Source of the DNA: Ypsolopha sequella
Taxonomy: Eukaryota > Arthropoda > Insecta > Lepidoptera > Ypsolophidae
Length of the DNA: 64,000 nt
Assembly (NCBI GenBank): GCA_934047225.1
Contig: OW204010.1
Location: 886,294 to 950,293, forward strand
Direction of reading: 5' to 3'
Part shown: positions 31,012 to 43,333 of the stretch, in pieces
Layout of the letters: each line of letters opens with the position of its first letter
How positions within the stretch are numbered: position 1 is the first letter of the stretch
Program-made: the position numbers and the translations under genes
The notes under the pieces: model-generated
The model's database searches: none
Told to the model about the DNA's origin: nothing
The model's input: only the letters and a program-made list of their open reading frames with translations

Positions 31012-34000
31012 TAAGTGTACCTATATAATTTGCAAAAAACTTCACTTATTGGACCTGAAATGGTGAGCCAATACTAGAGGGTAATTTCACGAAAAGGTCA
31101 TTGACCTTTGTTACAGATCTCAGTAAGTATAAGTAAATTAATTTGGGTTTCAATAACGATCACAAAATTATTCTTTTAGAGTAACATATATTATTTTCCC
31201 GCTTAAGAGTATGAATTCATTCCAAATTCATTCAGTTTTGTTGTTATGACTATGGCACGATGTAGCTAAATCACTCATACGCATATTTTGTTGAGTTTTT
31301 AACGGCAGGAATATGATGCTCCTCGAAATATTACTTTATAAAATTAATTTCAATGTGTTTTGAAGTAGTTTTGGGAGATATTTATAGCTTGCAAAAAAGG
31401 GCACAGGTTCCACGTCTTACGGGCGCCAATGCTAGGCGTAGACTGACAATATCTTGCTGCCACTGACTGCATCAGTGGATTTACGTATTTTTGGAAAAAG
31501 GGGGTGCTTTTTTTGACCCGAATAACGTGGTATTTGGAAAATGAATAGATATCATTCACACGAATTTTATTAAAAAGAACCAACAAAATCGCGAAAGCGA
31601 TACCTGAAACAAAATCGATAAGAAGTGTGCAATAGAGGGTTACAAAAAAATTCGTTGACAGTACAAATATGAATCGATTAACGTGGTTTGTGTAAAATGA
31701 ATACCTTAAAGTTCAACCAAAAACATGTATTTTTTTTATGGCTATACGTAACCTAATTATTGCAACAAAATCATCCGAAAGCTGACATTTTATTTCTGTT
31801 TGTATTTTCGTTCCCCTTAACAGGCCCGTATCTCCCAAACGGCTGATGCTAAACACATGTCATGTTCGACGACGACGGTAAAAAAAAAAAAAACGAAAAA
31901 AAAGTTGCGAAAATTTTGATCGGCTAACTGTAAGGAGTTTGGGTTTCAACTATAGCGATTGGTAAATTGGGGCTACATGACCAAAAAAAAAATTGAATTT
32001 GACAGGTTTTGACAGTTTTTTGACAGATCCAAAAAAGTATTCCGATTTGTATGAAACTATCTATCAAAGGGCATTTATGGTCACCGATTACGCTGCCGTA
32101 TTCAAATTTGACATTTTTTAACAACTGAAAGGGATTTTGACACTTTTTCGGAAAACATTTGTTCGGTGAGTCCCGGTATTTGGCACGGAGCCGAAAAACG
32201 AGCATATGAGGACGGAGAACGTTCGAGGCGTTCGTAATCCGAGCATGCGAGTATTTCGACCGAGCACTACACCTGGACCCCCAGAGGGAGTGAAAGCACT
32301 TAAAATGTATGTTTCTGAAAAAAAAAAAAATTGTTTCCTGTAGGCAACGCGAGCGAAGCCGCGGGCAGAAGCTAGTAAAATATAAAGTCCTGACTGACTG
32401 ATATATCAACGGACAGCCTAAGCCGCTGGTCCTAAAGACTTGAAATTTGGCATATAGATACCTTATAATAGTGAAGACATGCACTAAGAAAGGATTTTTC
32501 AAAATTCTCCCTCTAAGGGGGTGAAACGGGTGTCCAAAGTTTGTATGGGGAAACAAGATTAGTTTTACTATTTTATTCGAGATTTCACAGGAGTACTCCT
32601 ATCCATAAATGAGTAAACACGTATTTCAGGTTTTTTCAAGATTCAACCCCTAAAAGGGGGAAATGGGGTGACAAAGTCTGAAAACCAAGATGGGTATCGT
32701 TTGTATGGTTTATCGGGTCGCTGATTACGAAAACAACAACGATTTTAAAATCCAACGTTGTGGACGTGAAAAAAGCTTTTCCAGAATTCAAACCCTAAAA
32801 GGGGGAAATGGGGTGACAAAGTCTGGAAACCAACATGCGTATCGTTTGTATGGTTTATGATTCACAAAACACGATTCAGTGCGTGTTCGAAAATTTACAA
32901 ATGCGTATCCGGCAATAAAAAACGTTACTTTGGATCACAGTTTGGGCCCTAGACCCAAATACATTGTTTTATACTCCAAGTTACGGTAGATGATATTAAA
33001 AGCCAACCCGAGAGATGATATATAAAAATAAACCAAATGAATGAATTCGAGATGTCTTCACGCGGCCAAATCATTTGATTGGTCGCTTCCGCGTCACGCG
33101 CTTTAAGCTCCGCCCCTTCTAACAAAAATCTACCTCTCTTTTCAATCGGTTGTGGTTCAGGTGTCTCCGCTCCCTGTGAACTGCAAAACTATTTATGTAA
33201 CTGCCCATTCCATCATTTTTACTGGCCATTTATTATTTAGTCTGCTTACGTATTTTTAGTATGTACTGACATTGTAAGACAATATAACTGGCCAATTATT
33301 TTTTTATTACTGTCTATGTTTTACTGTCGCACAAATTTACCAACCACCGATAAAAAAAAAATAACTGCTCATTATTTTTTTCAACTGATCATCACCTTTC
33401 GAATGTTTAAATAACAGTTGAAATAATTTGTTCCCATAATCTAATACTAGATTTGTGGGTCCCGAGTTTACTAGTATTTGGGTCCGTTTGGTTTTATTTC
33501 GTGTGCACTTTTTGGTAACCGTCTTACACAATCATCGAATTCAAATAAATCTTGAATAGTTTCGTTATTGATCTCAGTCTAAAATCAAACTTATATATTT
33601 TTGTTTGAATTTTTTCATTTGCTACTTTTGACTCTTCTTACCATGAAAAAAAATGTTCTACGCTTAGCTGGCAAGTAATTTTATATATGTAATAATTTAT
33701 AGTTTCAGTCGTATCTTAAGAACAAACCCTTAAAAAACGTAAATTTAACGGTTTTTTACCGAAAGTGTAGCCGAATGTGGTTTTATTGTTTTAGATAAAA
33801 TCTGAAATTTTATACATAATAAATTTTGAAAATGTAATCTAGATTAATTTCTTCTGAAACAAAATTTCAATTTTGCGCTTGCAACGAAATCGGCACGATT
33901 GTATTGCTCTCGCAAGTTTCATGGAGTATACACCTTAAAGCAAAATGAAACAACATGACATTTTGCCACGCCCACAAATGTGTTGGTCACTTCATGACCG

Positions 34001-34344
34001 TCAAATGTGTGTACAAATGTCGTCGGTCATCATCGCGTGTCAAAGCTGTCTTCAATAAGTGAGTTGAAATACATGTTGAAACCGAGTTTCCAGCCAACCG
34101 GACGACTTTTCACAAATTTAATACCTAATTAGAGAGCTGTCAAGTGTTATAAACTGTCATCAGTCAGTATGTATTTGTAATACCATTCATTAGAGTCCAA
34201 GCACGGGGAATCTAAGGAAGGTCGCAACCTCATTTTACAGTACATAGCTAGGGGCAAGGACATCCCTACTGCCAGCAGGGACATAACTATGTCAAGGTCA
34301 AAGAATGTCAAAGCACATCCCTAATGTCAGGAACACTTCGGGTT
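31012..34344. other. unit 2: right part with interspersed repeats, no gene
   Basis: Counterpart of 14536-17863. It contains the lepidopteran-type repeat (about 32342-32556) and the paired 75-bp repeats (32638-32712, 32783-32857). An A-run at about 32318 is longer than in unit 1, which lengthens a meaningless minus-strand frame by one codon (31924-32556). Confidence 0.6.
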
Positions 34345-34414
34345 GCGGTGGTAGCTCAGGGGTAGAACGCTGGCCTCTCAATTTTGAGATAAAGGTCCAA
34401 TCCCTGATCGGCCA
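34345..34414 (+). repeat. unit 2 end: plus-strand tRNA-like sequence
   Basis: Identical in layout to 17864-17933, again just before the junction GGTAAAGATATTCTG at 34476-34489. Confidence 0.55.
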
Positions 34415-34480
34415 TGGACCAATGAACTTGTCGGAATTTATGTGCATAGTATTTGTTTTTACCACTTGCTGAACGGTAAA

Positions 34481-36085
34481 GATATTCTGTACGCTGTACA
34501 TGAACTATTTTATGCACCATTATTTTATACGCAAGATAACGTAGTAGGTGGTCAGCTTTATCGCCATACTTTGAGCACCAATACATGCTTTAAAGAGCAT
34601 GCCGGTCTATATCACAATGTGTTTTTCACCTTTCACCAAGTGTTATACAAATTAAGTATTCACATAGATTCTGAATTACTCATTAAAGAACATCCGAATG
34701 GAAGGATTCGAACCTTGTCTCAAGATTGAGAACTCAGCGTCCTTCTGAGTGAGCTACTGCTGCGTCAGGCAAATACCGGAGATACAAGTTATAACAAATT
34801 TACTTACCATCATCAACTGAAAATATTTTTAGAAATTAGTTTTGTTAATGTTATATGAGAAAATATTATACCGTTTTCCATTTTTAAAAAGCATTACGGA
34901 CTTTGCTTCAATTAAACAGGGAGATAATACTAATTTCAATGCAACTAAATTAATAGCTTGACACAAAGTTTTCCTCAGTCATTTCTTTTTTTATTCATTT
35001 CTTTCATTATAAGTTTTGTGTATAGGATTGTAATTTTTTTGTGAGCCTCACTTCGTTTGCATTTACAGTGTTCATCACAAAACCACTTAAATTTACGAAT
35101 CAGATATTCTGGACGCTGTATATGAACTATTTTATGCACCATTATTTTATATGCAAGATAACGTAAAAGATGGTCAGCTTTATCGCCGTACTACGAGCAC
35201 CGATACATGCTTTAAAGAGCATGTCGATCTATATTACAATGTGTCCTTCACCGTTCAACGAGTGGTATTCTCATAAGAGAATGTCCAAACGGAAGGATTC
35301 GAACCTTGTCTCAAGATTGAGAGTTCAACGTCCTACTGACTGAGCTACTGCTGCATCAAGCAAATACCGGATATACAAGTTATATCAATTAACTTACTTG
35401 GTGTTTCTGAAATTGTTGTAAGAAATTAGTTTTGTTAATGTTATATGAGAAAATATTATACCGTTTTCCATTTTTAAAAAGCATTACGGACTATGCTTCA
35501 ATTAAACAGGGAGATAATACTAATTTCAATGCAACTAAATTAACAGCTTGACACAAAGTTTTCCTCAGTCATTTCTTTTTTATTCATTTCTTTCCTTATA
35601 AGTTTTGTGTATAGGATTGTAATTTTTTTTTGAGCCTCACTTCGTTTGCATTTACAGTGTTCATCACAAAACCACTTAAATTTACGAATCAGATATTCTG
35701 GACGCTGTATATGAACTATTTTATGCACCATTATTTTATACGCAAGATAACGTAAAATATGGTCAGCTTTATCGCCGTACTTCGAGCACCGATACATGCT
35801 TTAAAGAGCATGTCGATCTATATTACAATGTGTCCTTCACCGTTCAACGAGTGGTATTCTCATAAGAGAATGTCCAAGCGGAAGGATTCGAACCTTGTCT
35901 CAAGATTGAGAGTTCAACGTCCTACTGACTGAGCTACTGCTGCATCAAGCAAATACCGGATATACAAGTTATATCAATTAACTTACTTGATGGTTCTGAA
36001 ATTGTTGTAAGAAATTAGTTTTGTTAATGTTATATGAGAAAATATTATACCGTTTTCCATTTTTAAAAAGCATTACGGACTTTCT
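34481..36085. repeat. unit 3: tandem sub-repeat block
   Basis: Minus-strand tRNA-like heads at 34700-34763, 35291-35354 and 35880-35943, with microsatellite 36083-36112. The second head keeps the normal central stem, unlike unit 2. Confidence 0.85.
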
Positions 36086-36112
36086 TTCTATCTCTCTATC
36101 TATATCTATATT

Positions 36113-37187
36113 TATCCCAGCAAAATATCTTGGGAACGGAAAGTGTACCACGGAAAAGATGTGTCTAGGAAAAGATCTACCTGCCGAAAGTGTCAAAATT
36201 TAAGAGTATGACATAGCCAAAACAAAAACCAGTTCTTGGCGTGGCTTATTCAGGTTACGTTTGCGCGCGGGGGGAAATTTGTCCCGGTCTCTAAGCTCGC
36301 GTCACCATAGCAAAAATACGAATAGAGTGGATGAGGCAGGGTCAAAAGTAATACGTATTTTATTTTATCCAATTTATTAGTGTATTTCGATCATCGTCAC
36401 ACGGCATTGATCCTACTTGCTATCACGTCGGGACGTAAATTTATTATGGTCGGCTAAAAGTGGTTTTTTGAGTGTTTGATTTATTAGTTGACCCTCGGAA
36501 ATAAATTGGACCAAAAATTTCTTTACAAAAAATTTTTACTAAAGTTGTTATTACAAAAAGTGGAAGCTAACAAATATTCTCAGAAGGAATGCACCACGTC
36601 ACTATCTATCTCACTGTAGCCTATATCAATTATGCCTCTCTCATTCAACTACGTTTAACTGGGTTACTATCTCATTCCAACTCATTTTAAATACCGTCAC
36701 TATTTATCTCACTCTAACGCGTGTTAAATGGCGTCGTGAACGTCAAATATTTTTACTGCCCGCCATTCTTTCATTCTATATTCTAATTATTTAAAAAAAT
36801 ACGCAGCTCCTTTGGTAGTAAAATAGCAATAACTTTTTTTTCAAAAGTAATACACAAAAATTGCCAGATCATTTGAAAAACAATATTTGATGAGCCGTTA
36901 TTTAAGACAATTTGCAAAACTAACATAGAACATTTTTTTTCAGGGTGTGGTGTCGAACTAACCTAATTACAAAAAATTGCTCATAAATTGGGTTTTTATT
37001 TTTTCTTTCTGATGTTACAGCATTTCAAGGTTTATTTTTGACTTTATCAATAGCAGGACTATGCAGAATTGCGCAACAAAAATTTTATTCTTAGAATTTA
37101 GAACTGGTTAGCTTTGACTCTCAAAAATCTATTCGAATTTATAAAAGTACCATCAACTCGAAGACTATCTACTTTTGCTGAAGTCAT
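36113..37187. other. unit 3: spacer without recognisable genes
   Basis: Counterpart of 19634-20706. No coding signal. Confidence 0.6.
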
Positions 37188-37930
37188 AATTTGATATTCT
37201 GGTCAGTCGTGAGCTGGCCTAAGGGAAAGGCCTAAGGGCCTAAGGGCTTTTCCAAGGGAAAGCGTTGACTTTTGGGACACCTGTTTACCCGTGGGATAAA
37301 TCGCCAAGTGTTTAAAATATAGAAATTTATTTGTATCATAGTTTGAAATGTTCAGGTCCCTTTACGCAAAATGAAAAAACAAAACTCCTTTAGGATTAAT
37401 TTGTTGTCCCTATGTTTGTCTGTTTGTCCGTTTGTCTAGGCAATTTTTCTGAGTAAAATCAATAAATGCTAATATTTACAGCCCTGTAAAACATACATAT
37501 TATAACGTTTTTATGGCCTTTTGTTTAACTTTTTCATACAAATTTTCTCCTTATGAAAATATAGAGATCAACACTTGACATAATATTTTGCATTTGAAAG
37601 AAAGCACAGAAAGGAACTGTAGAACAAATTATGTAAAAAATATAAAAACCATATCGTTCTATTCTAAAGGGATTAATAATTTACTGTTTGTTCAATGTGG
37701 CGATAGCTTTGTTTATTATTATTTTTTTCTTTGTTACCAAGATAACAAATATTTTCATACAAGGTTTTCCTTAAGGGCTATTTCTCCGAATTTGTAACAA
37801 AATATCAAGAAATAATTATAACGGTAAAGTACAACTTTTAGCTAAGACAATTTATTGTTAAAAGTTTGCTATATGCATAAACATTTTAATGATATTATGG
37901 TATCTTCAAAATAATTGGGTTTTCCATAAG
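37188..37930 (+). repeat. unit 3: X segment, left copy
   Basis: 743 bp. It carries a private change near 37804 (AATATCAAGAAAT, where other X copies have AATATTAAGAAAT). This shows that left and right X copies are not being perfectly homogenised. Confidence 0.9.
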
Positions 37931-40900
37931 TGTTCACGCCACAGCGTGACGGTATGCGCATTTCAGCGCATGCGCAGAAAGTAACTCGCGACAGAATCGA
38001 GTCGCGCGCTGAGCACCGCTCGCTCGCTCTGTTCGGCTCGACAAGCCTCCCGAGGCGCACGTCTGCGCACTCGCGAGCTGGCGCCAACCCGCGCGTTGGC
38101 TCACTCTCTCTTCCGCGCTAGACATTGTCCAAACAACCCGTGTGCACACATTCGCGCCGCCACAACCAAAACCTCTCATACCTAACAGTGTTGTGTTCAT
38201 ACCAGTGCTGTGTACATTACTCCAACCAAGACATTTAGCACATTCCTGCCCAAGGCGCCAGCTCCATCAGCCCACCAAGAAAAGACGCCACGCAGCACAT
38301 ACCAGCCCATCCAAAACAGGTTAGTTCACCCACAATCTTTTCTTCTCCCGTGTCATACCCTCAAATCCCATCAGCCCTGCATTCCTGTAGCCAGCGGCTA
38401 CATTTTGGTCCTTCGGCCGGCTCAAATTTTTGGTCTCTTCGAGCGGAAAATTTTTGGTTTTGGCTCTTCGGGCCTTTGAACCATCCCCCGCTTCCCCCCG
38501 CCGGCCCGTAATTTCGTTACTGAACCAGCCCCCCTCGATTTACTACAGTCCATTTTCACATTTTGATAAAACATATTACGAACCGTTACTGAACCAGCCC
38601 CCGTCGATTTACTACAGTCCATTTTCACCCGGTTGCATATTTTTTTTGCAGCCCTTTCCCGGCAAAAAACATTTTGTGATCTTGAGAATACCTATGTCGG
38701 GTAGGTAATTCCGCGCCGACTAGAACATTCCATTTATCGGTATAGAACCGGCCCCCCCCCCGTCCCCGGCACAGAATAAACTCACTTTCATCCCGTTTGT
38801 TATTATTATTCAGCTCAGATAATATAATTATATCCTTTTGGATCACCCATTTTGTTTAAACAAATAACAAAATTTTATAGACCCGGTGCCGGGTATTAAT
38901 TTGACACCTTATCTTGTGTTCTGGAATTGGTTATCCATTCAGCCCAATTGTTTGTTACAGTCCACTATATTTCTTTATTAAACCTCCCCCGTCACTCCCC
39001 GGGATTAATTATCAGCCCCTATAAACCCCATACGTAAAATTAATTAAACTCAAAGTCAGCATTTTGCTCAATACTGTTAGGTACCATTTTTTACATGTAA
39101 CTCCCGACCCAATCTTTTCAAATGTTCTCGAAGTGATTCAACTCTGCTCGTAAATAGTTCACATTTTAGTTTCATAACGTGTTACAAGTTTTGTATCGCC
39201 CGAAAAGTTGTAAATCTACCCACGTATTTTGCGAGATATTTTTTCGGTGCGAGTATAAATTTGCTTTATTTCGTGCATTTACGTAAGTTACGCACATACG
39301 TAAAACCCACGTATACATAAATTATTACGTTACCAAAGCTTGATTTGCATCATTGGATTGTCCGCTCATTTAGATCCGATTTCGGCCAGGTAAATACATT
39401 CTTTGTTTGTTTACACACCCAATGAGGCAGTAGGTAGGTATTTTGGTCTAAAAATAGAATCGTCGACGACTGATGTTTTTTGTTGTAGATGTATTTTCGT
39501 GCAAGCAAGAACTAACGTGTATTGTCGGCACACTTTTCGGTATTTAATGTTACGGTAATCTCGTGTCGCAGTAATATATTGCCGACAGTTTTTTCGTGTT
39601 ATTGTATGCTTTTTTAACCGGGTATATATATAGCACAAATATAGTAAACATTTTTTTTTCTCTTCTCATCTCTGATCTTATTGTTAATGGTACACATATA
39701 GGGTGTTCCATGTTGGTTTATCAGCTCATATACAGGTTGTTTAAAAAAAAAAATTTTTATTATTTTTTTTTTTCTCTCTGTCGGGTTTATTTTCCGTGTT
39801 CCGTTTGAACATAGCCTTTGTTATTTCGGCCCGCGCAAGTTACAAGCTATCCGCACGTTGGAGTTGGTAGCGCTCAAGTTTTAATAACTCATTTTCACAT
39901 ATAGTCACACTCATCACACATTCAATCAGCACATACACACTCAGCTCATTTTCACTCACACATTCAATCAGCACATACACACTCAGCTCATTTTCATTCA
40001 CACACACTCAGCTCATTTTCACTCACACATTCACTCATCACATACACACTCAGCTCATTTTCACTCAGCGCACTCAGCACACTCATCACACACACACTCA
40101 TCACATACACACTCAGTTCATTTTCACTCAATGACTTCAACTCCAACAGAGAATTCTTGTAACTCCGCACAACGTGTAGTAAACGTCACTAACACACCAA
40201 TTTTGTTGCCAACCGTCTCACTTAAAATAGCAGACGTACATGGTCAATTTCACTCAGCACGAGCCCTGTTAGGTTTTATCTCACGTCGCGGTACTCCAGT
40301 TCTCATTCGCTCAGACTGCGGCACAAACTATGTAGGTGCTAGAAATCAGCTCATTGAAGTTCAGAACTTCCTCAGGTCAAACAATGATGCAATCACTCAC
40401 AAGCTCGCGAATCAGCACATAACTTGGTTCGGCGCTCTGCACGAAATAATACTCAACTCAAGACCCCTCTGCCCGATTTCATCCGACCCTACGGACTTTG
40501 ACCCTCTCACGGCCGGACATTTCATTATTGGTCGTCCGCTCACCGCTCTACCTGAGCAGTCTTTTTACGACAGACCCATATCTGCTCTTAAACGCTTTCA
40601 GCTCATTCAAGCGCTCTCTCAGCGCTTTTGGATTCTCTGGTCCAGATCCTACCTCCATACCCTGCAAACCCGCTCCAAATGGCTCTCCACTTCTTCCCCT
40701 CCTCAAGTGGGTGAACTGGTCCTCATCAAAGAGGATGACCTGCCTCCGCTCCAATGGAAGTTGGGAAGAATTCTCCGCACAATGCCTGGCAAGGATGGAG
40801 TGATCCAAGTTGTGGATCTGGACACAGCCCATGGAAATCTGCGACGACCTGTGTTCAAGATAGCCAGGCTGCCGTTGGATTCAGCTCAGGAGGAGTCGCA

Positions 40901-41384
40901 GCCCCGGCCCCCCCAGGATGTTCACGCCACAGCGTGACGGTATGCGCATTTCAGCGCATGCGCAGAAAGTAACTCGCGACAGAATCGAGTCGCGCGCTGA
41001 GCACCGCTCGCTCGCTCTGTTCGGCTCGACAAGCCTCCCGAGGCGCACGTCTGCGCACTCGCGAGCTGGCGCCAACCCGCGCGTTGGCTCACTCTCTCTT
41101 CCGCGCTAGACATTGTCCAAACAACCCGTGTGCACACATTCGCGCCGCCACAACCAAAACCTCTCATACCTAACAGTGTTGTGTTCATACCAGTGCTGTG
41201 TACATTACTCCAACCAAGACATTTAGCACATTCCTGCCCAAGGCGCCAGCTCCATCAGCCCACCAAGAAGAGACGCCACGCAGCACATACCAGCCCATCC
41301 AAAACAGGTTAGTTCACCCACAATCTTTTCTTCTCCCGTGTCATACCCTCAAATCCCATCAGCCCTGCATTCCTGTAGCCAGCG
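37931..41384 (+). mobile_element. unit 3: internally deleted BEL/Pao element
   Basis: LTRs are 37931-38396 and 40919-41384, with the same 5'/3' LTR difference as in unit 2. Small private changes include a shorter C-run (about 38752), GATGTATTTTCG at about 39487, a shorter A/T run at about 39745 and a shorter CA run in the minisatellite (39885-40130). Confidence 0.9.
40131..40937 (+). CDS. unit 3: BEL/Pao pol remnant (268 codons)
   Basis: The predicted protein is identical to that of the unit 2 copy at 23655-24461, with the same protease-integrase fusion and the same end inside the 3' LTR. Confidence 0.8.
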   Translation: MTSTPTENSCNSAQRVVNVTNTPILLPTVSLKIADVHGQFHSARALLGFISRRGTPVLIRSDCGTNYVGARNQLIEVQNFLRSNNDAITHKLANQHITWFGALHEIILNSRPLCPISSDPTDFDPLTAGHFIIGRPLTALPEQSFYDRPISALKRFQLIQALSQRFWILWSRSYLHTLQTRSKWLSTSSPPQVGELVLIKEDDLPPLQWKLGRILRTMPGKDGVIQVVDLDTAHGNLRRPVFKIARLPLDSAQEESQPRPPQDVHATA

Positions 41385-42127
41385 AATTTGATATTATGGT
41401 CAGTCGTGAGCTGGCCTAAGGGAAAGGCCTAAGGGCCTAAGGGCTTTTCCAAGGGAAAGCGTTGACTTTTGGGACACCTGTTTACCCGTGGGATAAATCG
41501 CCAAGTGTTTAAAATATAGAAATTTATTTGTATCATAGTTTGAAATGTTCAGGTCCCTTTACGCAAAATGAAAAAACAAAACTCCTTTAGGATTAATTTG
41601 TTGTCCCTATGTTTGTCTGTTTGTCCGTTTGTCTAGGCAATTTTTCTGAGTAAAATCAATAAATGCTAATATTTACAGCCCTGTAAAACATACATATTAT
41701 AACGTTTTTATGGCCTTTTGTTTAACTTTTTCATACAAATTTTCTCCTTATGAAAATATAGAGATCAACACTTGACATAATATTTTGCATTTGAAAGAAA
41801 GCACAGAAAGGAACTGTAGAACAAATTATGTAAAAAATATAAAAACCATATCGTTCTATTCTAAAGGGATTAATAATTTACTGTTTGTTCAATGTGGCGA
41901 TAGCTTTGTTTATTATTATTTTTTTCTTTGTTACCAAGATAACAAATATTTTCATACAAGGTTTTCCTTAAGGGCTATTTCTCCGAATTTGTAACAAAAT
42001 ATTAAGAAATAATTATAACGGTAAAGTACAACTTTTAGCTAAGACAATTTATTGTTAAAAGTTTGCTATATGCATAAACATTTTAATGATATTATGGTAT
42101 CTTCAAAATAATTGGGTTTTCCATAAG
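41385..42127 (+). repeat. unit 3: X segment, right copy
   Basis: Private change near its start: GATATTATGG (about 41389) instead of GATATTCTGG. Otherwise as 24909-25651. Confidence 0.9.
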
Positions 42128-43333
42128 CGTGATATCAGATTATTTAAGAAATTTACGGCTGTTATCACGACGACGGATAAGCCAATTATTTTATTACTAT
42201 TGTAATATAATTAAAAATATGTTTATGCATACAGCAGACTTTTAACTATAAGTTTTCTTAACTAAAAGTTGTATTTTTACTTATTGAAATTGTATTTCTC
42301 ATCAAGAAGTGCAAGATGACAAGATATTCAAAATGAGTTAATTGAATTTTTGAAATGGTTTCAGGTAAAAACAGTTTTCCATGAAATGGTAACTGTTTAT
42401 GCTTAGCAAAGTGTGTAAACTTAGTCATCTTAAGATGAACGACGCCTGTATTTCTCTCTTTTTTATTTCCAGTATAGATAAAAATATACAAACTTGTTAA
42501 ACTTTGCTGTAGCATAGCAAATTTTATAAGGTGCGGTTATCTCAGAGTTTTTGCATCATTGCTCAAAGTTTTCGCATCGTTGTTTGCTTGTTGGTTGGTT
42601 CATGTCAAAAGTTGAGTTGTTATCGATAAATTCCGATTTTTTTTCGTTCGCTGGGTGGTACGTGTTTGAAGTGAGTGGTTTGACATGTAGTTCGTTCACT
42701 TGGCTTGTGCGAAGGTCCGTTTCCTAAAGCAATGCTCGGCCAGTGTTTTAGCTGTCAAGTCGTGTTTTGTTTTACCTTTTTTTGGTTCTTTGTTCGGGAA
42801 AGAAAAACATGGCGATTGTGCCAAGACGAGTTTGTTGATAAAGAAAAGAAGGATTTTGGAGGTGATTGATGGAGTAAAAAGGATTTTTTGGCCGGGATGG
42901 TGGGAAATCTGATCTATTGTCAGATCATGGGTTTATTGTTGTTTTTGTTTCTTTCGTGATCTTGGTCCTGATGGCTGAGTGACGGCAGCGCGTGGAGAAA
43001 CACGGTCAAGCTGCCTTTATTAGCGAGGTTGGAGTTCATTCACCTTGAAGTTGGACAGTGGTCGGCATGCCAGTTCAGGTGGAAAATGTTGGCGTATTAC
43101 AAGTACGAGTATGTGACGTAGATTTTATTTTTATCCTCACATTATAAAAGGTGGCTTGGACGGAATGTTTCCAGAACATTTAGATTTATGACTTTTTAAA
43201 CCAAGTGTAAATTCTTCTTCCTGTTTCATTTGGATAACCTAAAATGTAAAATTTCATAGTTCCGTAATTTTTCCTGGTAATACTGAATGGTGTATCAGAC
43301 GATTTAGTCAAAAGAGAATGTCGACAAATATTA
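42128..43333. other. unit 3: spacer between X and LINE
   Basis: Counterpart of 25652-26857, with a private C-to-T change at about 42948 (TTTTTGTTTCTTTCG). No gene. Confidence 0.6.
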